Source: Methanococcoides sp. EBM-47 (GTDB lineage Archaea; Halobacteriota; Methanosarcinia; Methanosarcinales; Methanosarcinaceae). From it: a stretch of DNA of 64,000 bases. The translations under genes were made by a program, and so were the position numbers. The notes beneath the pieces were generated by a model. That model did not search any database, had not been told where the DNA came from, and worked only from the letters and a program-made list of their open reading frames with translations. This document shows positions 25,523-34,612 of this stretch, one piece after another (within the stretch, counting starts at the first letter, position 1; the number at the start of each line of letters is the position of its first letter). The stretch covers positions 62,001 through 126,000 of the forward strand of contig MPPA01000022.1 in assembly GCA_001896725.1 (NCBI GenBank), written 5' to 3'.

Positions 25523-26257
25523 ATGGTGCACCGCCTGCTTACATCCCTATTTGCTTTTTTTCTGTCGTTTGGAGTATTATCAGGCGCAGCGGCTTCAGAT
25601 TTAAATACTATTTTTGAACTTGAACTAGTTCCCCTATCGGATATCGTTGAAAATCCAACGGTCTATGATAGTACGATGGCTTACCGTAAGGTAAGTGTTG
25701 TGGGAAATATCTCTGCGATAGATAAGCATCTCATCACCATTAGCCAAGGCAGCTATGAACTAAAAGTGGACCATACCAATCTTCAGCAGTTCACTGGTTT
25801 TAATGTAGGTGATGGTGTCAAGCTCACAGGACAGTTTCTTTATGATCCAATTGGAACTAGTATCTTTTACCCTAATTATGTTCTGCACTATCCCATAGTA
25901 GAGATGGGCGAGGTGGACATAAGTGCCATTATTTCCAATGCATCAAACTATAATGGAAAATATATTACTGTGACGGGCAATCTCACAGGGATCAGATCGA
26001 CGATGGGGGCATATGTTGTTGATATCTCAAGTCTGGACACTGATCAAAACCTTCGTGTATCTTACTACGGGTCTACTGATCTTAAAGTTGGGGACATGGT
26101 AACCGTTAGCGGTCTTTTAAATGGTGATGTTCTGTATAGTGAACAGATGGGCAAAAAGCGTCCTCCATTATCTTTAAGCACATTAATACCCGGTTTTACG
26201 GGTCTTTGGACAATGATCATCATTGGATTACTAGTTATTTATATGAAGCATGAATGA
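25523..26257 (+). CDS. Exported protein with two OB-fold-like domains and C-terminal helix
   Basis: A 244-residue protein starting at the ATG at 25523 (a GTG two codons earlier is possible). Signal peptide about 1-24 ('LFAFFLSFGVLSGAAAS'), two similar domains at about 45-125 and 132-210, each with 'V-x-V-x-G-x-[IL]-x-x-I' and 'VGD-x-V-x-[LV]-x-G' typical of OB-fold (tOB/BOF) domains, and a C-terminal helix (about 222-240). It probably sits on the outer face of the membrane. No specific family; it lies between asd and pyrH on the same strand. Confidence 0.65.
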   Translation: MVHRLLTSLFAFFLSFGVLSGAAASDLNTIFELELVPLSDIVENPTVYDSTMAYRKVSVVGNISAIDKHLITISQGSYELKVDHTNLQQFTGFNVGDGVKLTGQFLYDPIGTSIFYPNYVLHYPIVEMGEVDISAIISNASNYNGKYITVTGNLTGIRSTMGAYVVDISSLDTDQNLRVSYYGSTDLKVGDMVTVSGLLNGDVLYSEQMGKKRPPLSLSTLIPGFTGLWTMIIIGLLVIYMKHE

Positions 26258-26277
26258 CTTAAAACCTCAAGATCATC

Positions 26278-26982
26278 ATGCTAATTGCATTATCAGTTGG
26301 TGGGTCCATTCTTGCAAAGGACCTTAGTACAGAAGGTTTTCTTGCCTACGCTGGCATGCTCAAGGAACTGTCTAAAGAACATAAGCTCATAGTTGTTGTA
26401 GGAGGAGGCGTTGCTGCCAGAGACTATATCAGAACGGCACGAAACCTGGGAGCGAACGAAGCTGAGTCTGATTATATCGGCATCTCTATTACTCGTTTGA
26501 ATGCACAGCTACTTATAACTGCGCTTGGAGAGGATGCATATCCAGTACCTCCTCTTGATTATAAAGAAGCTCAGAGGGCACTTTCTTCAGGTAAGATCGT
26601 TGTTATGGGGGGTGTGATCCCCGGGCAGACGACGGATGCTGTAACTGCCATAGTTGCTGAATATATTAAAGCTGATCTTATTGTCATTGCGACATCCGTT
26701 GATGGAGTGTATTCAGCTGATCCAAAGAAGGACCCTAATGCAATAAAGTACGAGACCCTTACCCCCAAGGAACTTGTAAAAATAGTGATCTCTACAGAGA
26801 TGAAGGCTGGTTCTCAATCACCTGTGGACCTTCTGGCAGTCAAGATCATAGAGCGCTCTAATATCAAGACTATTGTTATGCATGGGGCAGATCCTATGAA
26901 GGTGGCAGATGTCATTATGCAGGAAAACATGGGCTCTATGCCTTCGAAAAAAATTCCTCTTGGTACACGAATAGTAGGATAA
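26278..26982 (+). CDS. pyrH: Uridylate kinase (archaeal PyrH)
   Basis: A 234-residue amino-acid-kinase-fold enzyme that phosphorylates UMP. 'LSVGGSILAKD' (5-15) and 'VVVGGGVAARDYI' (about 39-51) form the nucleotide-binding strands, 'GGVIPGQTTDAV' (about 111-122) binds phosphate, and 'ATSVDGVYSADPKKDP' (about 137-152) is the ATP-binding segment. Length and 'MLIALSVGGSIL' start agree with archaeal UMP kinases. The stop lies in a 13-base tandem duplication. Strong assignment. Confidence 0.95.
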   Translation: MLIALSVGGSILAKDLSTEGFLAYAGMLKELSKEHKLIVVVGGGVAARDYIRTARNLGANEAESDYIGISITRLNAQLLITALGEDAYPVPPLDYKEAQRALSSGKIVVMGGVIPGQTTDAVTAIVAEYIKADLIVIATSVDGVYSADPKKDPNAIKYETLTPKELVKIVISTEMKAGSQSPVDLLAVKIIERSNIKTIVMHGADPMKVADVIMQENMGSMPSKKIPLGTRIVG

Positions 26983-26996
26983 GATAGTAGGATAAG
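26971..26996. repeat. 13-base tandem duplication at the pyrH stop codon
   Basis: ATAGTAGGATAAG is present twice in direct tandem, the first copy containing the pyrH TAA. It is a small slip duplication that leaves the protein unaltered. Confidence 0.8.
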
Positions 26997-27017
26997 TTTC
27001 TGTGTTTTGTTTTGGAA

Positions 27018-27034
27018 GTGGCCTCAGAGGCCAC
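27018..27034. terminator. Perfect GC-rich hairpin downstream of pyrH
   Basis: GTGGCCTC-A-GAGGCCAC is a perfect palindrome 36 bases past the pyrH stop. No T-run follows, so it may be a transcript-stabilising 3' hairpin or a protein site rather than a classical terminator. Confidence 0.45.
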
Positions 27035-27110
27035 AAGTTCTCCAGTATGAGGCGTGTTACACCCAAGGATGTTTCATCGTTAATGGTCGCATTAGGGAAG
27101 GAACATATGT

Positions 27111-27422
27111 TCAGGTATATGCTATAAGATAAGCTGTATCTTCTGCCTTCTTCCCAGTTTCCACAGACGCAACAGATTTTGCTTTAGCTCTTGATCCCTT
27201 CAATGCTTCCAGGTTCATTTCCAATTGCTGTATCTGCATCTTTGCCTTGTGTACCTTCTCGTTCTCGGTCTTCAGTTTTTCCAGCAACTCTGCCTTCCTT
27301 TCCTCACTAATGTCTGAATCTGATATTTGTTTCTGGTATTGCTGGGATACTTGAGCGTACTTTTTGAACATTTCATGGAGAGTATTAAGATTCCTTTCCA
27401 GATCCATTATAGTTTTGTTCAT
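27111..27422 (-). CDS. Small coiled-coil protein
   Basis: A 103-residue protein, mostly one long coiled coil (about residues 5-80, rich in E, K, Q, with heptad spacing of L/M/I). I start at the ATG at 27422 with GAAGGAAG about 10 bases upstream; the frame can be extended to a TTG. The C-terminal 20 residues are unstructured. No family is recognised; roles in complex scaffolding are conceivable. It is monocistronic. Confidence 0.65.
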   Translation of the reverse strand: MNKTIMDLERNLNTLHEMFKKYAQVSQQYQKQISDSDISEERKAELLEKLKTENEKVHKAKMQIQQLEMNLEALKGSRAKAKSVASVETGKKAEDTAYLIAYT

Positions 27423-27598
27423 GACGGTCGCTTCCTTCGTTTTAAACAAGTTTGATCATATGCGGCTTATGTTTGGCTCTAAGCTCTATTTAAAAAAAGA
27501 ATAATATCCCTTATATAGATTTCTATATGATAGTATATACTAATTGTCATAATAATGAGGTTTTTTTATATTAGTCCTACCACCACAATAAACAAAAG

Positions 27599-27636
27599 AA
27601 AAAAATCTGTCAATACCTGCAATTGAGCAGGTATTG
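27599..27636 (-). terminator. Intrinsic-type terminator of leuB
   Basis: On the minus strand CAATACCTGC and GCAGGTATTG (27611-27636) form a 10-base-pair stem with a 6-base loop, followed at once by a run of seven T (27599-27605). It lies just past the leuB stop. A textbook hairpin plus U-tract of this quality is less usual in archaea but fits the gene end exactly. Confidence 0.75.
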
Positions 27637-27640
27637 GACC

Positions 27641-28768
27641 TTACATAGAAGAAACTATTCTTGCGATATCGCTACCAACATCGGACGTGGTTGATGTACC
27701 GCCCATGTCGTAGGTCTTTATTTTATTGTCAAGAATGTTCTTTTCAATAGCAGCAACAATTGCATTTGCCGCATCATTTTCTCCAAGCTGTTCCAGCATA
27801 AGGGACCCTGCCCAGATCGTAGCTATAGGGTTTACCTTGTTCTGTCCTTTATACTTTGGTGCAGAACCATGTATTGGCTCGAACATACTCGTACCTTCGG
27901 GATTAATATTACCTCCAGGGGCGAGTCCCATGCCGCCCTGTAGCATTGCACCAAGGTCCGTTATTATGTCACCGAACATGTTCGGAGTAACGACCACATC
28001 GAACCATTCCGGGTTTTTGACAAACCACATGGTAATCGCATCTACATAGTTGAAGTCGGTAGTTATTTCTGGATAACCTGAAGCTATATCCTTGAATTCA
28101 TGCCTCCAGAACCCATATATGTCTGACAGTACGTTTGCCTTATCTACCGAGGATACATGCTTCTTTCTTTTCATAGCGAGATCAAAAGCATATTTTATGA
28201 CCCTACGGGTCCCTTCCTTTGAGATCATCCCTATCTGGTAAGCGATCTCATCGCTGTCCGTTTCAATATCAAGGCCGAACTTAGCGGAATAAAGTTCCCT
28301 TTCAACCTCAAGCAGATTCTTGCTGACTCCCTTTTTAGCTTTTCCACCTATGCCTATATAGAAATCTTCAGTGTTCTCTCTTACCACTGTGAAATCTATG
28401 TCCTTTGGGGTCTTGTCTTTTAGAGGTGTCCACACTCCATCCAGCAACTTAATGGGCCTGAGGTTCACATACTGGTCAAAATAGAACCTTGCTGCCAAAA
28501 GGATCCCTTTTTCCAGGATTCCAGGAGCAACCCTTGGATCTCCTATAGAACCAAGGTATATCACAGGATAATTGGAAAGCTCTTTGAGTGTATCTTGAGA
28601 GATCAATTCTCCTGTTTCAAGGTAATGATCCGCTCCATGGGGAAATTCCACCCATTCAACATCGAACCCAAATCTTTCGCCTGCAGTGTTTATAACTTTC
28701 TTACCTTCAGCAATTATCTCTGGTCCAATACCATCGCCGGGTATAACTGGAATCTTGTATTGTGTCAT
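27641..28768 (-). CDS. leuB: 3-isopropylmalate dehydrogenase (or homoisocitrate dehydrogenase)
   Basis: A 375-residue NAD(P)-dependent beta-decarboxylating dehydrogenase. '[13 protein letters not shown]' (5-17) is the nucleotide start; '[13 protein letters not shown]' (about 133-145) the substrate region; 'VDKANVLS' (about 213-220) the catalytic Lys; '[20 protein letters not shown]' (about 261-280) the metal-binding Asps. In methanogens the leucine enzyme LeuB and the coenzyme B enzyme AksF are close relatives and cannot be told apart safely. Its neighbour leuD is 35 bases upstream on the same strand and lacks the homoaconitase Arg, favouring leucine synthesis. A strong terminator follows. 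Confidence 0.85.
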   Translation of the reverse strand: MTQYKIPVIPGDGIGPEIIAEGKKVINTAGERFGFDVEWVEFPHGADHYLETGELISQDTLKELSNYPVIYLGSIGDPRVAPGILEKGILLAARFYFDQYVNLRPIKLLDGVWTPLKDKTPKDIDFTVVRENTEDFYIGIGGKAKKGVSKNLLEVERELYSAKFGLDIETDSDEIAYQIGMISKEGTRRVIKYAFDLAMKRKKHVSSVDKANVLSDIYGFWRHEFKDIASGYPEITTDFNYVDAITMWFVKNPEWFDVVVTPNMFGDIITDLGAMLQGGMGLAPGGNINPEGTSMFEPIHGSAPKYKGQNKVNPIATIWAGSLMLEQLGENDAANAIVAAIEKNILDNKIKTYDMGGTSTTSDVGSDIARIVSSM

Positions 28769-28803
28769 ATTCTTCCCTTCTGAAATGATGTTTGTCTTTG
28801 TAT

Positions 28804-29286
28804 TTAACTGACCATCTTTTTGGCATACTCTATCAATCCACCGGAATCCACTATCCCTCTCACGAAATCAGGTAGTGGGATGGCATGATACTTCTCATCC
28901 TTTGAAATGTTCTGAATTATACCCGTACTAAGATCTACTTCAAGGATATCCCCATCATCTATTTTGTCCGTATCAGGGCATTCCAAAAGTGGAACTCCTA
29001 TGTTGATGGCATTTCTGAAAAAAATGCGGGCAAATGATTTTGCTATAACACAGCTTATCTTTGTTCCTTTTAACGCCAAAGGCGCATGTTCCCTTGAAGA
29101 CCCGCATCCAAAATTGCTTCCGGCAACAATCATGTCATTCTCTTTTACCATCTTTGGGAATTCAGGTCTCACTCCTTCAAAAGCATGCATAGCAAGTTCT
29201 TCGGGTGTGTTCATTATAAGATACCTGCCCGGGATCACCGCATCGGTATCAATATCATCGCCAAATTTCCAAACTTTTCCTTTCAT
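28804..29286 (-). CDS. leuD: 3-isopropylmalate dehydratase small subunit
   Basis: A 160-residue swivelling-domain subunit of isopropylmalate isomerase. '[20 protein letters not shown]' opens the protein; '[17 protein letters not shown]' (about 57-73) is the family signature. The specificity loop reads 'YLIMN' at about 23-27. In methanogen homoaconitase small subunits this loop has an Arg (YLRT), whereas leucine-type subunits are hydrophobic there, so leuD is preferred over aksE. I start at the ATG at 29286; the longer frame passes through upstream non-coding sequence. leuB follows; the large subunit gene lies far away at 55.8 kb. Confidence 0.85.
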   Translation of the reverse strand: MKGKVWKFGDDIDTDAVIPGRYLIMNTPEELAMHAFEGVRPEFPKMVKENDMIVAGSNFGCGSSREHAPLALKGTKISCVIAKSFARIFFRNAINIGVPLLECPDTDKIDDGDILEVDLSTGIIQNISKDEKYHAIPLPDFVRGIVDSGGLIEYAKKMVS

Positions 29287-29451
29287 TTTATCACAGCCAG
29301 ACAAACTATAATGTAGACAAATTATAATATTAATGACGGTCATCCTGTCAGGTGTCCGGCAACTAACATCAATCAATGAATACAATTCTCCTAAATAATA
29401 CTAATGTATAGCACTCAACAGTATATACATTTTATAAGTGCCATATTTATT

Positions 29452-30741
29452 TCATCTTTTCGTGGTTACATGCAGCGCATTAGGCTCATTGCCACCATGC
29501 CAGCTAAGCCGTGGGCGCATCCTAATTATATGAGCTGCCTCGGTAGTATCATCAAGTATAAACGCTACTCCCTGCTCCATTCCCATTTTTCGGATGGAAT
29601 CCCCGATATTTTCTTTCATGTAGCTTGGTCTGAAAGATTCAAGAGCATTGATATCTTCAGCAGCTGTAAGACGATGGCATATGAGTATATCTGATTGTGA
29701 AGTGACCTCAGGGTCCAGAGCTGAAGGGCGTTGGGTCGCAAGAATAAGTGAAAGTCCCGGTTGCCTTCCCTGTCTTAGCCATTCATTGGTAAGTACACCT
29801 GAAGCAAGTGTCTTGCTTTGCGTGGGTACAAAAAGATGCGCTTCATCGATGAACATCCATACCATAGGCATACCTCTGTTATCTTGTTGATATCCCATAG
29901 CCATGCGCTCTTCTGACCTGCGGGCCTCAAGGCGCTGATAATATATCTCCTTACTGATATGTCCGACTACAGCAGCCCTTACGTTCAGGTCCCTAAGGGT
30001 ACTGACATCCAGCACTGTTGTGCATCCCCTAAGCACAAGATCTTCCACATGGACGCCTTCTTTTGTGAAAACACCCCACGAAGATGCAGTTCTGATATAG
30101 TTCTCAGCAGCACTTTTTGTTAAATTGTCAGCTCTTTCATCATCCATTACCATATCCATTATATCTTCAAATGAAAAACTTTCATATGCAGATCGAAGCT
30201 CTGCAATTATTCTGATAAGAAGTACTCCTAAAGGGGACACTTCATCTATACTGAAAAGCTGACACCATGAGTAGCCATCCATCGAGGAGATGGGGACAGA
30301 AAATGGAATGGCATCTATTTGTTGTTCATCATACCTTTTTATATTTCCGGAGGGTACGAACACTTTAATATTCATCCCCTTTGGGACCAAAGACCACTGT
30401 TTTAATAAGGTTTCATGTATCTTATTAGCTTTTTTCATTGTCCAGAAGATACCCATAGTATCGATCACAAGGGAAGCAATGTTATCCCTTATTGTTTCAG
30501 GAAGCAAGGACAGTTCTTCTACTAGGGTTCCCATAGTATAGGATTTTCCATATCCTCTTTTACCACAGATCAAGATACAGTGGGGTCCAAGAGCATCCAA
30601 TCCTACATAAGAAGCGGCTGAACCGTCCAATGCCAGATATCTCCCAAGGTTAAGAAGACCCAGTTCCTCATCATTTCTTCTACCAATAACATAGCGTTTT
30701 TTAGTAACACCCGCTGCAAAAGTATCAGAGATGGAATTCAT
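29452..30741 (-). CDS. HerA-like ATPase
   Basis: A 429-residue FtsK/HerA-superfamily ATPase. Walker A is 'GKRGYGKSYT' (60-69), Walker B 'VWMFIDEAHLF' (about 285-295), followed by 'SLILATQRPSALDPEVTSQSD' (about 322-342), the sensor and arginine-finger region of HerA. HerA normally partners with nuclease NurA in DNA end resection; no nurA is adjacent here. I start at the ATG at 30741, 20-35 bases after a TATA-like AAATAAATATATATG; the frame extends 19 codons upstream into this promoter. The protein lacks an obvious N-terminal HAS barrel, so it is a HerA relative rather than certain HerA. Confidence 0.8.
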   Translation of the reverse strand: MNSISDTFAAGVTKKRYVIGRRNDEELGLLNLGRYLALDGSAASYVGLDALGPHCILICGKRGYGKSYTMGTLVEELSLLPETIRDNIASLVIDTMGIFWTMKKANKIHETLLKQWSLVPKGMNIKVFVPSGNIKRYDEQQIDAIPFSVPISSMDGYSWCQLFSIDEVSPLGVLLIRIIAELRSAYESFSFEDIMDMVMDDERADNLTKSAAENYIRTASSWGVFTKEGVHVEDLVLRGCTTVLDVSTLRDLNVRAAVVGHISKEIYYQRLEARRSEERMAMGYQQDNRGMPMVWMFIDEAHLFVPTQSKTLASGVLTNEWLRQGRQPGLSLILATQRPSALDPEVTSQSDILICHRLTAAEDINALESFRPSYMKENIGDSIRKMGMEQGVAFILDDTTEAAHIIRMRPRLSWHGGNEPNALHVTTKR

Positions 30742-31047
30742 ATATGGGAAAAATATGCAACATATATATTTATTTCCATCTGATATCTCAGTTGCCAATC
30801 ATTTAAAGCAAAATAATGTCCTTCAAGTCAAATGGTCAAGACATGTCAGGTTCTATAATAAATGACAAGGTCACAGAATCAAAACAAAAAGTATAAATTG
30901 TAAAATAATAAATTGATTTAGAGGAATCTCCTGTAAATAAAGAATCACTTCTATCGATTCATTCTGTCTAATGGATCTATTGGTTCAATGTGATACTATT
31001 CCCCGTAATTCACCCAAATTATGGGAGATTCCTCAACTTTTATATGT
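30742..31047. other. Intergenic region between HerA-like and flavoprotein genes
   Basis: 306 bases. It holds the HerA-like promoter (30762-30776) and an 11-base perfect inverted repeat spanning 30921-31034, listed separately. A 79-codon plus-strand frame from 30971 overlaps the flavoprotein gene antisense and is not convincing. Confidence 0.5.
30921..31034. repeat. 114-base element bounded by an 11-base perfect inverted repeat
   Basis: GAGGAATCTCC at 30921-30931 is the exact reverse complement of GGAGATTCCTC at 31024-31034. It lies just past the flavoprotein gene end. It could be a long 3' stem with a 92-base loop, a small RNA, or a miniature mobile element; no target duplication was seen. 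Confidence 0.55.
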
Positions 31048-32457
31048 TCAAGTTAAAGTAGAACGTATCCTAAGTATGCCTCTGGCTGCAAGTATTCCTG
31101 TGGCTGCAGAGTTAACAAGATCTCTGGAAAGACCAGTACCGTCTCCGGCAGCAAAAAGACCCTTTATGCTTGTTTGCATGTCCTTGTCCACAGATACCTC
31201 CATGGCATAAAGTTTTATCTCGGGCGCATAGAGGAGCGTAGGGTCAGAATTCACGCCGGGAATGATCATATTGAGAGTGTCCAACCCTTCTATGATATCC
31301 ATAACTATTCTGTGAGGCAGTGCCATGGAAATATCTCCGGGTGTAACATCTTTCAGAGTATTTTTTATTGAGTTCTTTGCAATCCTTGCTTCAGTTGAAC
31401 GCCGGCCCCTGCGCAAATCTCCCATTCTTTGTAATACAGGCTTTCCACCACCAATGGTGGTGGCTAGTTTTGCTACTGATTTTGCGTACTTGATCGTATT
31501 CTCCATTGGATGTGTCAGTTCCACGTGTACCAGAAAAGCGAAGTTCGTGTTATCCGAGGTCACAGTGTGCATTGAATGACCATTTGTCGCAATGAAACCG
31601 TCGTAATTTTCCTTCACGACAAATCCATGCTCATTTGTACAGAATGTCCTCACAAGATCATCATATTTGAGAGTGTGGATATGGAATTTTGGATCATGAT
31701 TTATGCGAGTGACCGGGTCCATTATTATTGCAGGAACTTCCACTCTCACTCCAATGTCTACACCACCGTAGCTCGCATTTATTGAATGTTCCGTTACCAG
31801 TTCATTTACCCACTCACAGCCTATCCTTCCAGGACAAAGTAATACATTATCAGAGGTAAGACTTTTCCCATCTTCAAGTATCACGCCTTTACATCTGTAC
31901 CCCTCGATCATCAGATCTGTAACTCTTGTCCTTAACATAAAACGTACACCCTTATTGTCAAGGTCGCGTTTGAATCGTGAAATAACTTCTTTTGCATTAT
32001 CTGAACCTATGTGCCTCTGTCTTATCTCTATGAACTTGGCACCTACTGAAGCCGCACGGCGCTGTAATATCTCAACTTCCTGTTCATCTGGCATGGATAC
32101 TTTGGTCGTTGTACCATATTCTAAAAAAACATTATCTACCTCTTCCACAAGTTTCCAAGCTGCAGTTTCATCATCTGTGAATAAGGATAGGTTACCGCCA
32201 ATATCAGGTCTGAGATTCAAGGTACCATCAGAATAGGTGCCAGCACCACCTATGCCACACATAATGTCACATGGTGAACAGTGTGCACATTTGATTTCGG
32301 GTTCCAGGGAGCAATGTCTATCCTTGACATCGCTTCCCATATCTATAACTAAAATCTGCAATTGGTGAAGTGCAAGTTCCTTTGCAGCAAACATCCCTGC
32401 AGGTCCTGCTCCTATTATGATCACATCATAGTCATGTCTTTCAAAAGAAGGTATCAT
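31048..32457 (-). CDS. FAD-dependent oxidoreductase (COG2509-like)
   Basis: A flavoprotein of about 469 residues. 'VIIIGAGPAGMFAAKELAL' near the N-terminus is the FAD-binding dinucleotide fold; 'CSPCDIMCGIGGAGTYSDGTLNL' (about 62-84) and 'LFAAGDGTGLSRDLVNSAATGILAARGI' (about 435-462) are hallmarks of the COG2509/uncharacterised FAD dehydrogenase group. Four Cys at about 54-67 (C-x2-C-x2-C-x3-C) could bind a metal or cluster. Substrate unknown. Start: I prefer the second ATG (32457), which has AAGGA nine bases upstream; the ATG at 32463 is too close to it. It follows purP by 43 bases and is probably co-transcribed. Confidence 0.8.
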   Translation of the reverse strand: MIPSFERHDYDVIIIGAGPAGMFAAKELALHQLQILVIDMGSDVKDRHCSLEPEIKCAHCSPCDIMCGIGGAGTYSDGTLNLRPDIGGNLSLFTDDETAAWKLVEEVDNVFLEYGTTTKVSMPDEQEVEILQRRAASVGAKFIEIRQRHIGSDNAKEVISRFKRDLDNKGVRFMLRTRVTDLMIEGYRCKGVILEDGKSLTSDNVLLCPGRIGCEWVNELVTEHSINASYGGVDIGVRVEVPAIIMDPVTRINHDPKFHIHTLKYDDLVRTFCTNEHGFVVKENYDGFIATNGHSMHTVTSDNTNFAFLVHVELTHPMENTIKYAKSVAKLATTIGGGKPVLQRMGDLRRGRRSTEARIAKNSIKNTLKDVTPGDISMALPHRIVMDIIEGLDTLNMIIPGVNSDPTLLYAPEIKLYAMEVSVDKDMQTSIKGLFAAGDGTGLSRDLVNSAATGILAARGILRIRSTLT

Positions 32458-32500
32458 GCACATCGTCCTTTTTAATATGAACAATATGCAATATGTTCCC

Positions 32501-33568
32501 TCAAGATAAAATCTTATCCAGTTGCTTTAGCTTTCTTGCAAGGTAAATTTCCTGGGCGATCCTCTTTCCAGTTGAGAGTCCCGGTTCAATGAAGTCCGAG
32601 TAAGGAGATCCCGCTGGATAAAGATTTGTACCTGCAACTATGCGGGCAGAGATCTCAAAAACTTTGATCTCAAGTTTGTCTGTGAATACTGTTTCAAGAC
32701 AGAAGGGGCCTATCATACCACCAAACAGTTTAAGTGACTGCTCGACCACTTTTTCACCAAGTTCAAATATCAGTGGGAGCAACGATTCCCTTGCAACAAG
32801 GGGCACGTTTCCTGTGACAACGTATGTGGGATGAATTCCCGCATCTTCCAGTTCCCGGGGAGAACCCAGCCTGAATATTTCATCGGCATTAGATTCCACG
32901 CGCCTGTCCATGCTTAGCATTTCCAGCACACCGGTGCTTAGGGTGTATCCTTCTGTCTTCAGGGGCGAATAGAAAAAATGAAGGTAGTACCTTGTACCCA
33001 CAATGAATTCTTGGATGCTGTATTTCTGAGTCTTTTCGATATTCTCAAGAAATTCCTGATAGTTCTTGGCAACGAAAAACCCACGTCCTCCTTTAGCTCC
33101 ATAATATTTTACCATTACAGGTCCATTTATCTCTTCTGGTTTCACTAATTTAGGCATGTGGATACCAGCACCTTCCAGCCATTCTCTTTCTTTGTTCCTG
33201 TCTGATTCCCACTCAAGTACATTCCGGTTGCCAAAGGTAGGTACTTGCAGTTCAATGAATTTCTCAGTGCCAAGATATTCCACAAAAGATCCATGTGGCA
33301 CAACGATGGCATTCTTCTGTACAAGCTGTTCTGCTATCAATGGAATGGCTTGGTAGTTATCTACCACTATGAAATCGTCAGGCTTTGCTCTAGGAAATGC
33401 ATCATAAAATTTAGGAGGTCTCTTGACACAGATACCAATAGTTTTGAAACCTTCCTTCCTTGCACCATCAAATATCTGAAGGCTTGAATGAGAACATACG
33501 GTTGCAATTGCAAGTTTGTCCAGATCATATGTTTCAACGATTCTCATGATTTGGTCTTTTTTTATCAT
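32501..33568 (-). CDS. purP: Formate-phosphoribosylaminoimidazolecarboxamide ligase
   Basis: PurP makes FAICAR from AICAR, formate and ATP, the archaeal replacement for the folate-dependent step of purine synthesis. The 355-residue protein is an ATP-grasp enzyme: 'IATVCSHSSLQIFDGARKEGF' (about 21-41) is the PurP N-terminal signature, 'MVKYYGAKGGRGFFVAK' (about 157-173) is the ATP-grasp loop and 'LEIKVFEISARIVAGTNLYPAGSPYS' (about 301-325) the C-terminal signature. Start ATG at 33568. It is divergent from the membrane-anchored HTH gene. Strong call. Confidence 0.95.
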   Translation of the reverse strand: MIKKDQIMRIVETYDLDKLAIATVCSHSSLQIFDGARKEGFKTIGICVKRPPKFYDAFPRAKPDDFIVVDNYQAIPLIAEQLVQKNAIVVPHGSFVEYLGTEKFIELQVPTFGNRNVLEWESDRNKEREWLEGAGIHMPKLVKPEEINGPVMVKYYGAKGGRGFFVAKNYQEFLENIEKTQKYSIQEFIVGTRYYLHFFYSPLKTEGYTLSTGVLEMLSMDRRVESNADEIFRLGSPRELEDAGIHPTYVVTGNVPLVARESLLPLIFELGEKVVEQSLKLFGGMIGPFCLETVFTDKLEIKVFEISARIVAGTNLYPAGSPYSDFIEPGLSTGKRIAQEIYLARKLKQLDKILS

Positions 33569-33697
33569 TGTTGTGCCCCAAAAAGTTACATTATATTGTT
33601 CTACCCATTTTTTAAGTTTGCGGAATCAATCCATAGCTACGAATTATTTTGAAGCTTACAGAAAAGTTATGAAGCTCGCAGTGGTTAATAGTTAAAC

Positions 33698-34597
33698 ATG
33701 CAAGAGATCGAAGATGAAGGCAATAATTCTGATAAATTATTGGTCTTGCCTCTTAATGAGGATTCGAAAAAGGTAACTCAGGCTCTCACTAACGAGAAAG
33801 CTCTCAAGATGCTGGAGGTGCTAGCAGATAAGCCCATGTCTGCAACTGCCTTGTCTGAAAAGATGGGTCTCCCTCTCACCACTATCAAATACAATCTTGA
33901 TAGTCTTATAGAAGCTGACCTTATTAAGGTAAAAGAGACAAAATGGAGCCAGAAAGGTCGTGAGATCAAAATATATGAGCCTGTACAAAAACTCATTGTG
34001 GTGGTTCCGGGTACAAAGAACGTTGATAGATCATCTATTATGGGGATGTTGAGAAAATACTTAGGTCTTTTCATAGGTGCGGTATTTGCAGCTACTGGTA
34101 TAGAATTCCTTACTCACCGGGTGGGGCTTTCTCCTTCTGTGAACTTTTATTCTGTAACTCCTGAAGGAACTGCCATGAAATCCGGAAGATATGGTGAACT
34201 TGCCGCTGAAAGCCTCGATCAGGCTTCTAGAACAGCAGTTCAGGTAAATCTTGTAGATGAAGCATCTCCTATGCTGGCGACCATGATATCCAATGATAGC
34301 TCAGAAGCTGCTTTCATGATTTCTGATGATATTATCAATACTACTTCGATGGTACCCACTGAAAGCCTGACAACATATCTGAACACTACGGGATCGAACA
34401 TTACAGACCCTAACTTAACTATCATGCCTACGTCATATCCACCGGTAGAAGACACCACATTGATCACAGGTACAAGCCCTGGTCTTATCCCGCCCGATCT
34501 TCTGGCGCATATAAGTGTGTGGTTCTTTTTTGGGTGCCTATTTGCAATATTATTTATGTTGGTGAGGGAAATATATTATAGAAATAAGGTGCTATGA
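33698..34597 (+). CDS. Membrane-anchored winged-helix protein
   Basis: A 299-residue protein: winged helix at about 25-95 ('ALKMLEVLADKPMSATALSEKMGLPLTTIKYNLDSLIEADLI' contains its core), a helix at about 118-140 (LGLFIGAVFAATGIEFL), an extracytoplasmic region rich in S/T/N and N-glycosylation sequons (about 141-265), and a second helix at about 268-290 before a short basic tail. The DNA-binding domain would face the cytoplasm, so it may be a one-component transmembrane sensor. Signal and targets unknown. It precedes truA by 15 bases. Confidence 0.75.
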   Translation: MQEIEDEGNNSDKLLVLPLNEDSKKVTQALTNEKALKMLEVLADKPMSATALSEKMGLPLTTIKYNLDSLIEADLIKVKETKWSQKGREIKIYEPVQKLIVVVPGTKNVDRSSIMGMLRKYLGLFIGAVFAATGIEFLTHRVGLSPSVNFYSVTPEGTAMKSGRYGELAAESLDQASRTAVQVNLVDEASPMLATMISNDSSEAAFMISDDIINTTSMVPTESLTTYLNTTGSNITDPNLTIMPTSYPPVEDTTLITGTSPGLIPPDLLAHISVWFFFGCLFAILFMLVREIYYRNKVL

Positions 34598-34612
34598 GAA
34601 TTAGTGAGATTG

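Noticed and set aside
29404-29694. 96-codon plus-strand frame
   Set aside because: Largely antisense to the HerA-like gene, no ribosome-binding site, no recognisable product.
30971-31210. 79-codon plus-strand frame
   Set aside because: Mostly antisense to the end of the flavoprotein gene, with no ribosome-binding site and no recognisable product.
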